This document shows, piece by piece, positions 35,553-44,639 of a stretch of DNA of 64,000 bases. Under the pieces are notes generated by a model. The model was not told where the DNA came from, did not search any database, and saw only the letters and a program-made list of their open reading frames with translations. The position numbers and the translations under genes are program-made. Within the stretch, counting starts at the first letter, position 1. Each line of letters begins with the position of its first letter. The stretch comes from Caryophanales bacterium UBA784 (GTDB lineage: Bacteria > Bacillota_I > Bacilli_A > RFN20 > CAG-288), in assembly GCA_002297045.1 (NCBI GenBank), contig DBJE01000013.1:62001-126000 (forward strand), written 5' to 3'.

Positions 35553-37094
35553 ATGGCAGTAAACAAGATTGTCGTTATCGATTTCGGCGGTCAGTATAAT
35601 CAGCTGATTGCCCGCAGAGTCCGTCAGTGTCATGTCTACTCGGAAGTCCTTCCCTATACTGTCGATAGGGAAAAGCTTAAAGATCCGTCAATCAAAGGAA
35701 TTATTTTTACCGGAGGGCCGAATTCGGTCTACCTACCGGAATCTCCGAAAATCAGTAAGGATATCTTTTCTTTGGGCAAACCGATTCTTGGCATCTGCTA
35801 TGGTGCACAGCTTCTTTCCTATCTGCTTGGCGGAAAAGTAGAGCATGCCAAAGTTAGCGAATATGGAAAGACGGAAATCCGTCTGACTAAGGATTCTCCT
35901 CTTCTTAAGGGAGTGCATAGGACAACTTCCGTTTTTAGGTCCCATACCGATCAGGTCACACTTTTGCCTAAGGGATTTGTCAGCACTTCCCATAGTGAAA
36001 CCTGTCCGAATGCATCCTTCGAATGCCAGGAGAAAGAACTCTATGCCACCCAGTTCCATCCGGAAGTGACTCATTCGGAAGAAGGACAGAAGATAATCGA
36101 AAACTTTGTCTATTCCATCTGTCAGTGTCGGCCTGACTGGAAGAGTGAGAACTTTATTAACGAAACCGTTAAGGAAATCTGGGAACAGGTCGGGGATAAG
36201 AAAGTCATTCTTGGCCTCTCCGGCGGAGTCGACTCCGCCGTGACGGCCGCTCTTCTTTCCAAAGCCATTGGCAAAAACCTATATTGTGTCTTTGTCAACC
36301 ATGGGCTTAGGCGGAAGAACGAACCGGAAGAGGTGGAGGCCACTTTTGGAAGCAAAGGCAAGTTTGATTTGAACTTTATTCCTGTGGATGCCAGTGAACT
36401 CTTTTTCTCCCGCCTAAAGGGAGTGACCGAGCCGGAGAGGAAACGGAAGATTATCGGTGCCACTTTCCTGGAGGTCTTCGAGGAAGAAACAAAAAAACTG
36501 AAAGAATGTGAGTTCCTGGCCCAGGGCACCATCTATCCTGACCGGATTGAATCCGGGCTTGGAATTTCCGCTAAGATTAAGTCCCATCATAACGTCGGAG
36601 GACTGCCGAAGAATAGGTCGTTCAAAGGATTGGTCGAGCCACTTAAGAATCTTTTCAAGGACGAGGTGCGGGAAGTGGGGAGGCTACTTGGACTTCCGGA
36701 AAGCATTGTCTATCGTCAGCCCTTCCCTGGCCCTGGTCTTGGAATACGTGTCATCGGCGAAGTCACTCCGGAGAAGGTGAAGATTGTCCAGGATGCTGAC
36801 CTTATCTATCGCGAGGAAATTAAAAAAGCCGGATTGGAGAGAAAGATTTCGCAGTATTTCGCTGCGTTGACCAATAGGCGCTCTGTCGGAGTAAGGGGTG
36901 ATGGAAGAACCTATGATTATGCTATCTGTCTTCGTGCCGTTCAGACCGATGATTTCAGGACGGCAAAGCCCTATCCTCTTCCTTATGAGGTATTGCAGAC
37001 TATCGTCGACCGCATTGTCAATGAAGTGAAAGGCGTCAACCGTGTCCTCTATGACTTCACCTCTAAGCCGCCGTCAACGATTGAGTTAGAATAA
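35553..37094 (+). CDS. guaA: GMP synthase (glutamine-hydrolysing)
   Basis: A 513-residue enzyme that aminates XMP to GMP using glutamine and ATP. The amidotransferase domain has Cys82 in GICYGAQ and the His-Glu pair in QFHPEVTH (H169, E171). The ATP-pyrophosphatase domain has LSGGVDSAV (222-230), and the dimerisation domain shows RQPFPGPGLGIRVIGE. A GTGAGG site lies about 7 bases before the ATG. It is a single-gene unit with its own promoter and terminator. Confidence 0.98.
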   Translation: MAVNKIVVIDFGGQYNQLIARRVRQCHVYSEVLPYTVDREKLKDPSIKGIIFTGGPNSVYLPESPKISKDIFSLGKPILGICYGAQLLSYLLGGKVEHAKVSEYGKTEIRLTKDSPLLKGVHRTTSVFRSHTDQVTLLPKGFVSTSHSETCPNASFECQEKELYATQFHPEVTHSEEGQKIIENFVYSICQCRPDWKSENFINETVKEIWEQVGDKKVILGLSGGVDSAVTAALLSKAIGKNLYCVFVNHGLRRKNEPEEVEATFGSKGKFDLNFIPVDASELFFSRLKGVTEPERKRKIIGATFLEVFEEETKKLKECEFLAQGTIYPDRIESGLGISAKIKSHHNVGGLPKNRSFKGLVEPLKNLFKDEVREVGRLLGLPESIVYRQPFPGPGLGIRVIGEVTPEKVKIVQDADLIYREEIKKAGLERKISQYFAALTNRRSVGVRGDGRTYDYAICLRAVQTDDFRTAKPYPLPYEVLQTIVDRIVNEVKGVNRVLYDFTSKPPSTIELE

Positions 37095-37119
37095 TTCTTT
37101 TTGCTGCTTCGGGTCTATT

Positions 37120-37158
37120 CGAAAAGACCGGCTTAGACGTTTGGCTGGTCTTTTCTCT
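37120..37158 (+). terminator. Terminator after guaA
   Basis: An 11-bp stem (37122-37132 with 37144-37154, one G-U pair) whose right arm ends in TTTT. Confidence 0.85.
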
Positions 37159-37240
37159 TTCCTATCTTTTGTTGAATAGGCCATTTGTTTTGATTACAAT
37201 AAAATCATTCTGTTTTCCTTTTGGGAAGACTATTCGCAAT

Positions 37241-38050
37241 ATGCTCACGGCAAATTATCATACACACACGAAGCGCTGCGGTCATGCCAGCGGGGAAGAC
37301 GAGGACTATGTCCTCGAGGCGCTAGGACACGGATTCCGTCGTCTCGGCTTTTCTGATCATGCAAGGCTTCCTGGTTTCTCTCAGCCTTATACCAGAGGGG
37401 ACTATTCCCTTTTTGATGATTATTGTTCTTCGATTAATGCTTTAAAAAAGAAGTATAAGGATCAGAGGGATATTTATCTAGGATTTGAGGCAGAGGCCTT
37501 TCTTTGCTATTTTCCTTATTATAAGGAACTTCTTGAAGGTGGCATTTTAGACTACAGGATCCTTGGAAACCATTCGGCCAGGGATGACCACCATCATATC
37601 GTGTCCCGGTTTATTTCCATTACTTCCCCTTCCCAGCTTTATCTGTATAAGGATCTTGCCCTGAAGGCAAGGGCAAGCGGAAGGTTCTCCCTTTTTGCCC
37701 ATCCGGATTATTTTCTTGCCTCGATTGAAAATTTTGACAGCGACTGCAGAAAGGTGTCCCTCTCCCTGATTGAGGCGAGCATTGCCTATAACGTACCTTT
37801 GGAGGTCAACAGGGGAGGAATACGGAAAGGGAAGACAAGGATCGGAAAGGAAAAGCGCTACAGGTATCCGACCGATGAGTTTTTCTCTCTAGCCGGAAGA
37901 TACAAGGCACCCTGCATCATTGGATGCGATGCCCATGCCCCGGAGCAATTGAACGATGATACGACGGAATTTGAGGCTGTCGAGTTTTCCAAAAAGCATG
38001 ACTTATTGCTTCTTGATCATCTTGACTCAATTAAAAATAAGGGGAACTGA
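37241..38050 (+). CDS. PHP-family phosphatase (HisJ-like)
   Basis: A 269-residue PHP-domain metal phosphoesterase. The N-terminal metal motif is YHTHTKRCGHASG (HxH at residues 6-8); SDHARLPGF, GFEAE, GNHS, FAHPDYF and GCDAHAPE supply further metal ligands. The nearest named family is histidinol-phosphatase HisJ, but no his gene is nearby, so another substrate is possible. I chose ATG 37241 because the upstream reading runs into a TACAAT box and the guaA terminator region, and the PHP fold starts within 5 residues of this Met. The glycosyltransferase gene follows after 2 bases. Confidence 0.85.
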   Translation: MLTANYHTHTKRCGHASGEDEDYVLEALGHGFRRLGFSDHARLPGFSQPYTRGDYSLFDDYCSSINALKKKYKDQRDIYLGFEAEAFLCYFPYYKELLEGGILDYRILGNHSARDDHHHIVSRFISITSPSQLYLYKDLALKARASGRFSLFAHPDYFLASIENFDSDCRKVSLSLIEASIAYNVPLEVNRGGIRKGKTRIGKEKRYRYPTDEFFSLAGRYKAPCIIGCDAHAPEQLNDDTTEFEAVEFSKKHDLLLLDHLDSIKNKGN

Positions 38051-38052
38051 GC

Positions 38053-39366
38053 ATGGATATTCTGAACACGGTTCTTTTCTGGATCAATATCGTTAGGCTT
38101 GTCTTTATTGTCTTTGCCTTTTTCTTTCAGCTCCTCTTTGGTCTTCTTCTTTTTCTTAAGCCTAGAAAGTACAGGAAAGCCAAGAAATACCATGATTTCA
38201 CCATCATTATCCGGGCAAGAAACGAAGCACAGGTGATTGGCGATGCCGTCGACTCCTGCAGGAAGCTTGACTATCCGAAGGATAAATTCCGGGTTGTAGT
38301 CTTCTGCCACAATTGCAAGGACAATACGGCTGAGATTGTCAGACAGCATGGAGGAAGAGCTATCGAGCTCTTTGACGACAATCCAAAGCATAGAAAGGCC
38401 TCCTATTGCATGTACTATGGAAGGCAGGAGCTGAAAAAAGAGGGAGAAGGAAAATATGAATACTTCTGCTTCATCGATGCCGATAACCAGCTTGACAAAG
38501 ATTATCTTAACGCCTGTAATGATGCTGCCGATGAGGGGGTAGTGCTTGGACGGACGTTCGAGAACAGCAAGAACTTTACGGAGAACATTGTCTCCTGCAG
38601 GAACGGACTTTATTACATCCGGGACGACCAGGTTGCCTGCAAGGCGAGATCGGCAAGGCATATCGGCTGTGTGAGGAACGGCTGTGCGAGCAGGGTCAAG
38701 GCGGAATATGCACTTGACTGGGATGCCATGTCCTCTAGCGACGATATTGAGTTTACCCTGAACCGTTTGATTAAGGACGGAAAGAAGGTTGAATATATCG
38801 ATAAGGCAGTGGTCTATGAAGACCAGCCGACGAGCATCAATGAAAGGGCAAAGCGGAATGCACGCAGGGGACATGGTCTTTTCCGTCTTTACTTCACTTT
38901 AGGTTTAAAATGCCTTGGCTTGTTCTTTTTAAACCTGTTTAAAAAGAAAGTCCCTTTTTCGACGAAGATTTCCTATCTTGATCAATACTGCAATCTTGCC
39001 ATTGTGCCGGCAAGCCTTCTTGCTGCTGTCTGGATTCCTCTCTATTACATTTATGCCCTTGTTTATACAGGTCTTGGAAATACAAGGGTTATTCTTGGCG
39101 TAGGAAGCTTTTCTTTCCTTTGGTTTATCTGCTTTGTCGCTATCGCCCTTTGCCTCGCTCTTGTCATTCCTTTCTTCCTTCAGCCGATTTATTCCTATTT
39201 CAGTGTAAAGAAGCGTTTATTTGTCACCAATAAGAAGGTGCTCGTTGCTTCCTTCTTTCTTATTCCCTTCTATAGGATCCTTCAGGCGGCTCCAATCTTT
39301 AGAGGCATTTTCACGAATCCGAAGTGGACAGCTTTAAAACGGTCCAAAACGAAGATTAAACAGTGA
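38053..39366 (+). CDS. Membrane glycosyltransferase, family 2
   Basis: A 437-residue processive-type GT2. One N-terminal helix (5-35) precedes a cytosolic GT-A domain with TIIIRARNEA, the Asp motif CFIDADNQLD, a SSSDDIEF acceptor motif and NARMGHG near residue 280 (AGG Met), in the place of the QxxRW-like segment. Four or so helices follow. Such enzymes polymerise or transfer sugars to lipid or polysaccharide; the donor is unknown. Coupled to the PHP gene by 2-base spacing. Confidence 0.85.
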   Translation: MDILNTVLFWINIVRLVFIVFAFFFQLLFGLLLFLKPRKYRKAKKYHDFTIIIRARNEAQVIGDAVDSCRKLDYPKDKFRVVVFCHNCKDNTAEIVRQHGGRAIELFDDNPKHRKASYCMYYGRQELKKEGEGKYEYFCFIDADNQLDKDYLNACNDAADEGVVLGRTFENSKNFTENIVSCRNGLYYIRDDQVACKARSARHIGCVRNGCASRVKAEYALDWDAMSSSDDIEFTLNRLIKDGKKVEYIDKAVVYEDQPTSINERAKRNARRGHGLFRLYFTLGLKCLGLFFLNLFKKKVPFSTKISYLDQYCNLAIVPASLLAAVWIPLYYIYALVYTGLGNTRVILGVGSFSFLWFICFVAIALCLALVIPFFLQPIYSYFSVKKRLFVTNKKVLVASFFLIPFYRILQAAPIFRGIFTNPKWTALKRSKTKIKQ

Positions 39367-39581
39367 CGGACTAGGAGCAGGAATTTTCAATTGGACCTGT
39401 GGGCATAGATAGGATTGTCTGAAAACACAAGATTTTGCCAGAGCATAGAGAAAACGGCAATCCAAAGTCGGAATTAGATGGAGAAATACTTTCTGAGTAT
39501 GACCTTTCTTCCGGATTGAGGAAATATCATAGAAAAAAGAAAATTTCCAATTATAATTAGGTTAGTCAAGGGCTCCTTACT

Positions 39582-40294
39582 ATGAAGTATAAGGAAAGGG
39601 ATAAAGTTGAACTAAAACGTGAACTAGTCAAAGATTTGGATAAGGAAATTATTGCCTTTTTGAATGCGGAAGGAGGGACGATATATAGGTGTTGAAGATA
39701 ACGGAAATGTTGTAGGGATCAGACAGGAAACAAAATCCTATCCGGGGAAGAGTCTCAGAGAGAGTATCTTAAATGCCCTGTGTCATGCTGACTATTGCAT
39801 ACCATCCAATATCAAAATCGAATTTTATGACAATAGAGTTGAAATAACAAACCATGGCGGAATTTATCGATATGGTCTTAATGATGTTTTGTTAGGAATA
39901 CAGTCTTTTAGAAATCCAAAGCTAATCGCTGTTTTACATAGACTTGGATTTATAGAGAACTATGGCATTGGCATCAAAAGAATCAGAGAGGCTTATTCCG
40001 GCTATGACATCAGAAAATTTTTAGCCAACAACCGTCAATGGTTTCGGGTTACTCTGCCGAATTTAAACGACAAAGAGGTTCCCTCAAAATGATTTAGAAA
40101 GAATTCTTCATGCCATTGAACAAAATGACAAAGTAAATCGGAAGGAATTAGCATCTCTCATCGGCAAAAGCATAAAAACCGTTGCGAGAATTATAAAAGA
40201 GTCGAAGGTGATTCGGTTTGTAGGATTTTCTAAAACGGGGCACTGGGAAATCACAGAGTTGCAACGGGATAAGGAGTCGAATACGAAAGGTTAA
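39582..40294 (+). pseudogene. Decayed AlbA_2/Schlafen-type ATP-binding regulator
   Basis: The N-terminal AlbA_2 signature is clear (KVELKRELVKDL, IIAFLNAEGGTIY), but the frame breaks at about 39690 within a TA repeat and resumes two bases out with IGVEDNGNVVGI. The reading then jumps straight to SLRESILNALCHADYC, missing some 150-250 residues of the family. It continues through HGGIYRYGLNDVLLGIQSFRNP and FRVTLPN, breaks again near 40090 and ends with a winged-helix segment (NRKELASLIGKSIKTVARII) at a TAA at 40292-40294. Two frameshifts and a deletion make this a remnant. A TATAAT box lies at 39552-39557. Confidence 0.85.
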
Positions 40295-40397
40295 TCGGAT
40301 ATCTTTTCTTTCTTTCCTGGTTCTTCTGCTGAGTGCTTTTATCAGTGCGGAAGACTCTTTTAAGTCGGGGCTTTTTGACCTTTAGGTGATTATTTTA

Positions 40398-40403
40398 TAT
40401 AAT
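40398..40403 (+). promoter_or_regulatory. -10 box for asp23-fakA
   Basis: TATAAT ending 15 bases before the asp23 ATG. A GGAG follows it directly and would be at or before the expected transcript start. Confidence 0.55.
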
Positions 40404-40418
40404 GGAGTCCGTACAGAA

Positions 40419-40772
40419 ATGACAAACATTAGTAAATCGAACAAAATCGGAAAAATCCAGTTTTCGATGAATGCAATCACCGAACTGGCGGGAAATATTG
40501 TTTCCCAGGTCTATGGTGTGGTCGGTCTTGTCTCCAAGAAGGACTTCGCCAAGGCACTTCTGGAATTATTGAAGAAGGAAGACTTTTCCGATGGTGTCTC
40601 CGTAAAGAAGGTCAAGGACGGATATGAGGTCTCCCTCTATGTCGTGCTCTCCAAGGACGTCAAGCTCAATGCTGTCGTCTATGAAGTCCAGAAGCAGGTC
40701 TCTTATTCCCTGGAGAAGACTTTCTCGATTCCCTTTAAGACAGTCAATGTCTTTGTCAGGGGAATCCGGTAG
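40419..40772 (+). CDS. Asp23/Gls24 family protein
   Basis: A 117-residue YloU-like protein. The core shows ITELAGNIVSQVYGVVGLV and YEVSLYVVLSKDVKLNAVVYEVQKQV (two parts), ending in VNVFVRGI. I start at ATG 40419 since the earlier ATG overlaps the TATAAT box. Family members act in envelope stress and membrane association, and YloU is nearly always encoded beside the fatty acid kinase subunit FakA, as here (30 bases apart). Confidence 0.92.
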   Translation: MTNISKSNKIGKIQFSMNAITELAGNIVSQVYGVVGLVSKKDFAKALLELLKKEDFSDGVSVKKVKDGYEVSLYVVLSKDVKLNAVVYEVQKQVSYSLEKTFSIPFKTVNVFVRGIR

Positions 40773-40802
40773 ACGCTCCCTATTTTTAAGAAAGGATAGC
40801 CT

Positions 40803-42539
40803 ATGATTAAAATCGACGGTGCTATTTTCAAGCAGAGGATAATCTCCGGCTCAAATAATCTTTATAACCATGCTCCTGAGGTGGACGCACTCAATGTTTT
40901 CCCTGTCCCTGACGGAGATACCGGTACAAACAGGAATCTGACTAGGTCTTCCGGCGTAAAGGAAGTCTTCAATAAAAACGATACATCCATCGGCCGGGTG
41001 GCCAAAGATTTTTCTAAGGGCCTTCTGATGGGTGCAAGAGGAAACTCCGGCGTTATTCTCAGTCAGATTTTCTCCGGCTTCGCCCAGTCTGTCGCCGACA
41101 AAGACTCGATCGATGCCCTTGATCTTGCCGATGCCCTTTTGAAGGCAAAGGAAGTCGCCTATAAAGCGGTCAGGCGTCCTGTCGAAGGCACGATTCTTAC
41201 GGTCATCCGGGAAGTCGCCTCTGCCTTTGACGGAAAGGCGGAGAAGAATAGGCCTAGGGATGTCTGCTTTGATTTTATTTATCAAAAATCGGTTGAGTCC
41301 CTTAACCATACTCCTGATCTTCTTCCTGTCCTTAAGGAAGTTGGTGTTGTCGATTCCGGCGGTGCAGGCTTAGTCAAGGTCTTTGAAGGCTTCGCCAAGG
41401 CCCTTCATAATCAGATTGTGGAAAAGGAAAGGGCGACTGTTACCGAGAACGTTCCGTATTCTACGGGGAAGAGGAGCGAAAATGCCCATGGTTCTGTCCA
41501 GGCTAAATTCCAGCATGAGGAGTTTGGCTACTGCACGCAGTTCCTTCTTGTCCTTCCGCCTCAGGATAAACTCGGCGATAAGAAGGCGTTTAACGAAAAG
41601 CGGTTCAAGGCTGTTCTTGAAGCGCATGGTAATTCCATTGTCTTTATCAAATCCGACAATTTAGTTAAAGTCCACATTCATACGAGGAAGCCTGGAAACA
41701 TTTTCACTTATGCTCAGCAGTTTGGTGAGTTTAAGACCAGGAAATGCGATAATAGGTCAGAGCAGCATGAGGAACTGAGGGATGACTTTGCTTCCAAGGA
41801 ATCTCCTTCGGCCACTGACCAAAACAAAATCTCCGTTGCCCTTAAGGCAGACGCTACGGTCAATGCCAAGAGAAAGAACTATGCCTTGATCGCCGTCGCT
41901 GTCGGCGAAGGAATCGAAAACAGGTTCAAGGAATCTTCGGTCGACTATGTCGTCTCCGGCGGACAGACGAGGAATCCGTCCACTCAGGATTTTATCAATG
42001 CCATCAAGATGGTTAATGCGGATAATGTCATTATTCTTCCAAACAACGGAAATATCATCCTTGCTGCCAACCAGGCCAAGGAACTGAGGAAGGAAGAATG
42101 CAATGTCGAGGTCATTCCGACTAAGACTATTCCGGAAGGTCTGACTGCCTGTATGCTCTTTAACAGTGATGCTTCCTTGGAAGAAAACGCCGAAACCAGG
42201 AAAGAAAATATCTCTTCGGTCAAATCCGGTGAAATCACCTATGCCGTCAAGGATACTTCCATCGATGGGGTGAATGTCACAAAGGGCCAGTTCAGGGGTA
42301 TCAGCAAGAAAAAGATTCTTTGTATCCATCCGGACAAGTTCGATACTCTTTATGATAGGATTCAGCAGAGGAAAGGAAATGACGATTCCTTGATTACGGT
42401 CATCTGCGGAGAGGATATCAGTAAGGAAGAACAGGAACAAATTTCGACTAAGCTCAATGAGGAATATGGCGATGGCTATGAAGTCCAGGTCATTTCGGGC
42501 GGTCAGCCTGTCTATTCCTTCTTTGTCTCCGTCGAGTAA
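40803..42539 (+). CDS. fakA: Fatty acid kinase catalytic subunit (FakA/YloV)
   Basis: A 578-residue DAK-type kinase that phosphorylates FakB-bound fatty acids to acyl-phosphates, which PlsX/PlsY use for phospholipid. The DhaL domain is diagnostic: FPVPDGDTGTN followed by MNLTMSSG with both Met as AGG, then GARGNSGVILSQIFSGF and RPVEGTILTVIRE. The middle and C-terminal domains include DSGGAGLVKVFEGF and HIHTRKPG. AAAGGA precedes the ATG. plsX lies two genes downstream. Confidence 0.95.
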   Translation: MIKIDGAIFKQRIISGSNNLYNHAPEVDALNVFPVPDGDTGTNRNLTRSSGVKEVFNKNDTSIGRVAKDFSKGLLMGARGNSGVILSQIFSGFAQSVADKDSIDALDLADALLKAKEVAYKAVRRPVEGTILTVIREVASAFDGKAEKNRPRDVCFDFIYQKSVESLNHTPDLLPVLKEVGVVDSGGAGLVKVFEGFAKALHNQIVEKERATVTENVPYSTGKRSENAHGSVQAKFQHEEFGYCTQFLLVLPPQDKLGDKKAFNEKRFKAVLEAHGNSIVFIKSDNLVKVHIHTRKPGNIFTYAQQFGEFKTRKCDNRSEQHEELRDDFASKESPSATDQNKISVALKADATVNAKRKNYALIAVAVGEGIENRFKESSVDYVVSGGQTRNPSTQDFINAIKMVNADNVIILPNNGNIILAANQAKELRKEECNVEVIPTKTIPEGLTACMLFNSDASLEENAETRKENISSVKSGEITYAVKDTSIDGVNVTKGQFRGISKKKILCIHPDKFDTLYDRIQQRKGNDDSLITVICGEDISKEEQEQISTKLNEEYGDGYEVQVISGGQPVYSFFVSVE

Positions 42540-42545
42540 ATTCAT

Positions 42546-42572
42546 GCGGCCATCCCTAAGGGTGGCCTTTTT
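42546..42572 (+). terminator. Terminator after fakA
   Basis: An 8-bp stem (42548-42555 with 42560-42567, one G-U pair) and five T residues. Confidence 0.85.
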
Positions 42573-42578
42573 CTTTGC

Positions 42579-42584
42579 TATAAT
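42579..42584 (+). promoter_or_regulatory. -10 box placing recG transcript start at its GTG
   Basis: TATAAT lies 6 bases before the GTG start of recG, the usual distance to a transcription start, and directly after the fakA terminator. Confidence 0.6.
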
Positions 42585-42590
42585 GGTTTT

Positions 42591-44570
42591 GTGAACCAAA
42601 GTGAACTATTTACCCTCTTAGGGGCGAAGAACAACGAGGATATCCTCCGTCATTTTCCTTCCCGTTACGAGTCTCTTCTTCCTACCCCTATTCCCTCTTC
42701 TCCTAAGGGAGGAGAGAGAATCACGGTCAAAGGAAAAGTCTCCCGTCTGCGGAGCTTTGGGAACAGAGGGGTCTCCCTTATCCGGTTTCATGTCGACACC
42801 TTTGGAAATAACGGAGTGGACTTTCTTCTCTATCAGCAACCCTTTTATCTCGGCCTTCTGTCCTCTGGAAAAGAGCTGCTTGTCCAAGGCACTTATTCTG
42901 ATGCCCGGAAAGTCTATAGGGCGACTTCCCTGTTTGATTTGGACAACTACTATGTCAGGACGGGAATAAGACCGATTTATGCCCTCCCTAAGAAGGTCTC
43001 TCTCTCCTATTTCTGCTATTATCTGAAAAAGCTTCTTTCTTATCCGATGGGGAAGATTTCTCCTTTTTCCGTTCCGGAAAGACTAAGAGAGAAATACCGT
43101 CTGATTGATGAATATGATGCCTATCGGTTTGTCCATTTTCCTAAGAATGACAAAGAGCTTTCTGCCGGGCTTCGGGTCTTCAAATACGAAGAAGCCCTCT
43201 CCTATTCCGTAAAGGCCCTAAGGAGGAAGAAAAAAGCCGAGAGCATCAAGAAAACGGACAATATCCCTATTTCCCATGAGAAGATTAATTCCTTTGTTTC
43301 CTCTCTGTCCTATAAACTGACTCATGACCAGCTCTCCGCCATTCATGATATTGTCCTAGACAGGGAAAAAGAAAAGATCAGGTACCGTCTTCTTCAAGGA
43401 GATGTCGGAACAGGAAAGACGATTGTCGCTTTTGCCGCCATATATGCCAATTTCCTAAGAAAAAAGCAAAGTGTTCTAATGGCACCTACCTTTGAGTTAA
43501 GCAAGCAGCATTATGAAAAAGCGCTTGAGGTTCTTTCTCCCTATGGAAGGAAGATTGCTTTTCTTTCCGGAGGAAGCAAAGGAAAGGAAAAGGAAAGAAT
43601 CCTATCCGAAGTCAGAAACGGAGGCATCGATCTTCTTATCTCGACGACCAGCGTTCTTTCCGATAGCGTTACCTTCTTCTCTCTTGGCCTCTCTGTCATC
43701 GACGAACAGCAGCTTTTCGGTGTCAAGCAGAGAGAGGAACTGCTAAGCAAGGATGCAAGCAATGATAGGCTCAGGATGTCGGCGACTCCTATTCCCCGCA
43801 CTCTCTCCCAGATCATCAATTCCGATCTGGACGTCTCTACCCTGGATGAATTCCCCCACGGCGAAAGAAAGGTAAAAACCGTCCTTGTCTCTTCCCACGA
43901 TCCTTTGATTTTTACTTCTATAGAGAAGGCAAGGAAGGCAAAGCGGCAGATTTTTGTCGTCTGTCCGAAAATCGACAAGGGGGAGAAAGAGACTTCCTCT
44001 GCCGAAAGCGTCTACCTGGAAAGGACTGAACGCTTCGGCTTAGACAAGGTTCAGCTTCTCCATGGACGGATAAAGAAGGAAAGCCAGGATGAAATCATCA
44101 AGGCTTTCGCCTATGGGGAAAAGCCGATTCTTGTCTCAACCACGGTCATTGAGGTCGGCATCGATGTCACATCGGCTGGACTTTTGATTGTCTATGATGC
44201 CAACTACTTCGGACTCTCTTCCCTTCATCAGCTAAGAGGCCGGATTGGACGGGACGGAAAGTTCGGACTTTGCGTCCTTGTCTACGATGGCGAGGATCCT
44301 TCGGCTAAGGAAAAGCTCCAGTTCCTGACGACTTGTTCCGATGGACTGAAGATATCCCAGTTTGATTTAAGGCAGCGGGGGACCGGGTCTTATTCCGGAA
44401 GCGGACAGTCAGGCAGAAGCGAACTGAATGTCTGTAATTTCGTCCTTGACCAGAAGAGGTTCTCTTTTGCCAAGGAGGACGCCAAGGAAATCCTCGATCA
44501 TCCAGAAGAGAAAGAAAACAAGGAGTATCTTTCCCTTCTTGACAGGTCAAAGGATTTTCTCATTGTCTAG
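42591..44570 (+). CDS. recG: ATP-dependent DNA helicase RecG
   Basis: A 659-residue branch-migrating helicase that rescues stalled forks. The wedge domain begins ELFTLLGAKNNEDILRHFP. Helicase motifs are QGDVGTGKT (about 268-276), ISTTSVL, VIDEQQLFGVKQRE (about 368-381), SATPIPRTL, and HQLRGRIGRDGKFG near the end. Motif II reads DEQQ where RecG usually has DEQH. The start is GTG 42591; no ATG with a Shine-Dalgarno is available, and the promoter position suggests a leaderless message. At 659 residues it is slightly short for RecG. Confidence 0.95.
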   Translation: MNQSELFTLLGAKNNEDILRHFPSRYESLLPTPIPSSPKGGERITVKGKVSRLRSFGNRGVSLIRFHVDTFGNNGVDFLLYQQPFYLGLLSSGKELLVQGTYSDARKVYRATSLFDLDNYYVRTGIRPIYALPKKVSLSYFCYYLKKLLSYPMGKISPFSVPERLREKYRLIDEYDAYRFVHFPKNDKELSAGLRVFKYEEALSYSVKALRRKKKAESIKKTDNIPISHEKINSFVSSLSYKLTHDQLSAIHDIVLDREKEKIRYRLLQGDVGTGKTIVAFAAIYANFLRKKQSVLMAPTFELSKQHYEKALEVLSPYGRKIAFLSGGSKGKEKERILSEVRNGGIDLLISTTSVLSDSVTFFSLGLSVIDEQQLFGVKQREELLSKDASNDRLRMSATPIPRTLSQIINSDLDVSTLDEFPHGERKVKTVLVSSHDPLIFTSIEKARKAKRQIFVVCPKIDKGEKETSSAESVYLERTERFGLDKVQLLHGRIKKESQDEIIKAFAYGEKPILVSTTVIEVGIDVTSAGLLIVYDANYFGLSSLHQLRGRIGRDGKFGLCVLVYDGEDPSAKEKLQFLTTCSDGLKISQFDLRQRGTGSYSGSGQSGRSELNVCNFVLDQKRFSFAKEDAKEILDHPEEKENKEYLSLLDRSKDFLIV

Positions 44571-44639
44571 TCCTCCCTGACTTTTTAAACCCCTCTCTAT
44601 TTGCTAAAATTATAGGAGTTATTTTCTTTAGGAGGTTCT

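Noticed and set aside
41757..42599. 280-codon minus-strand frame opposite fakA
   Set aside because: Shadow of fakA created by its codon pattern.
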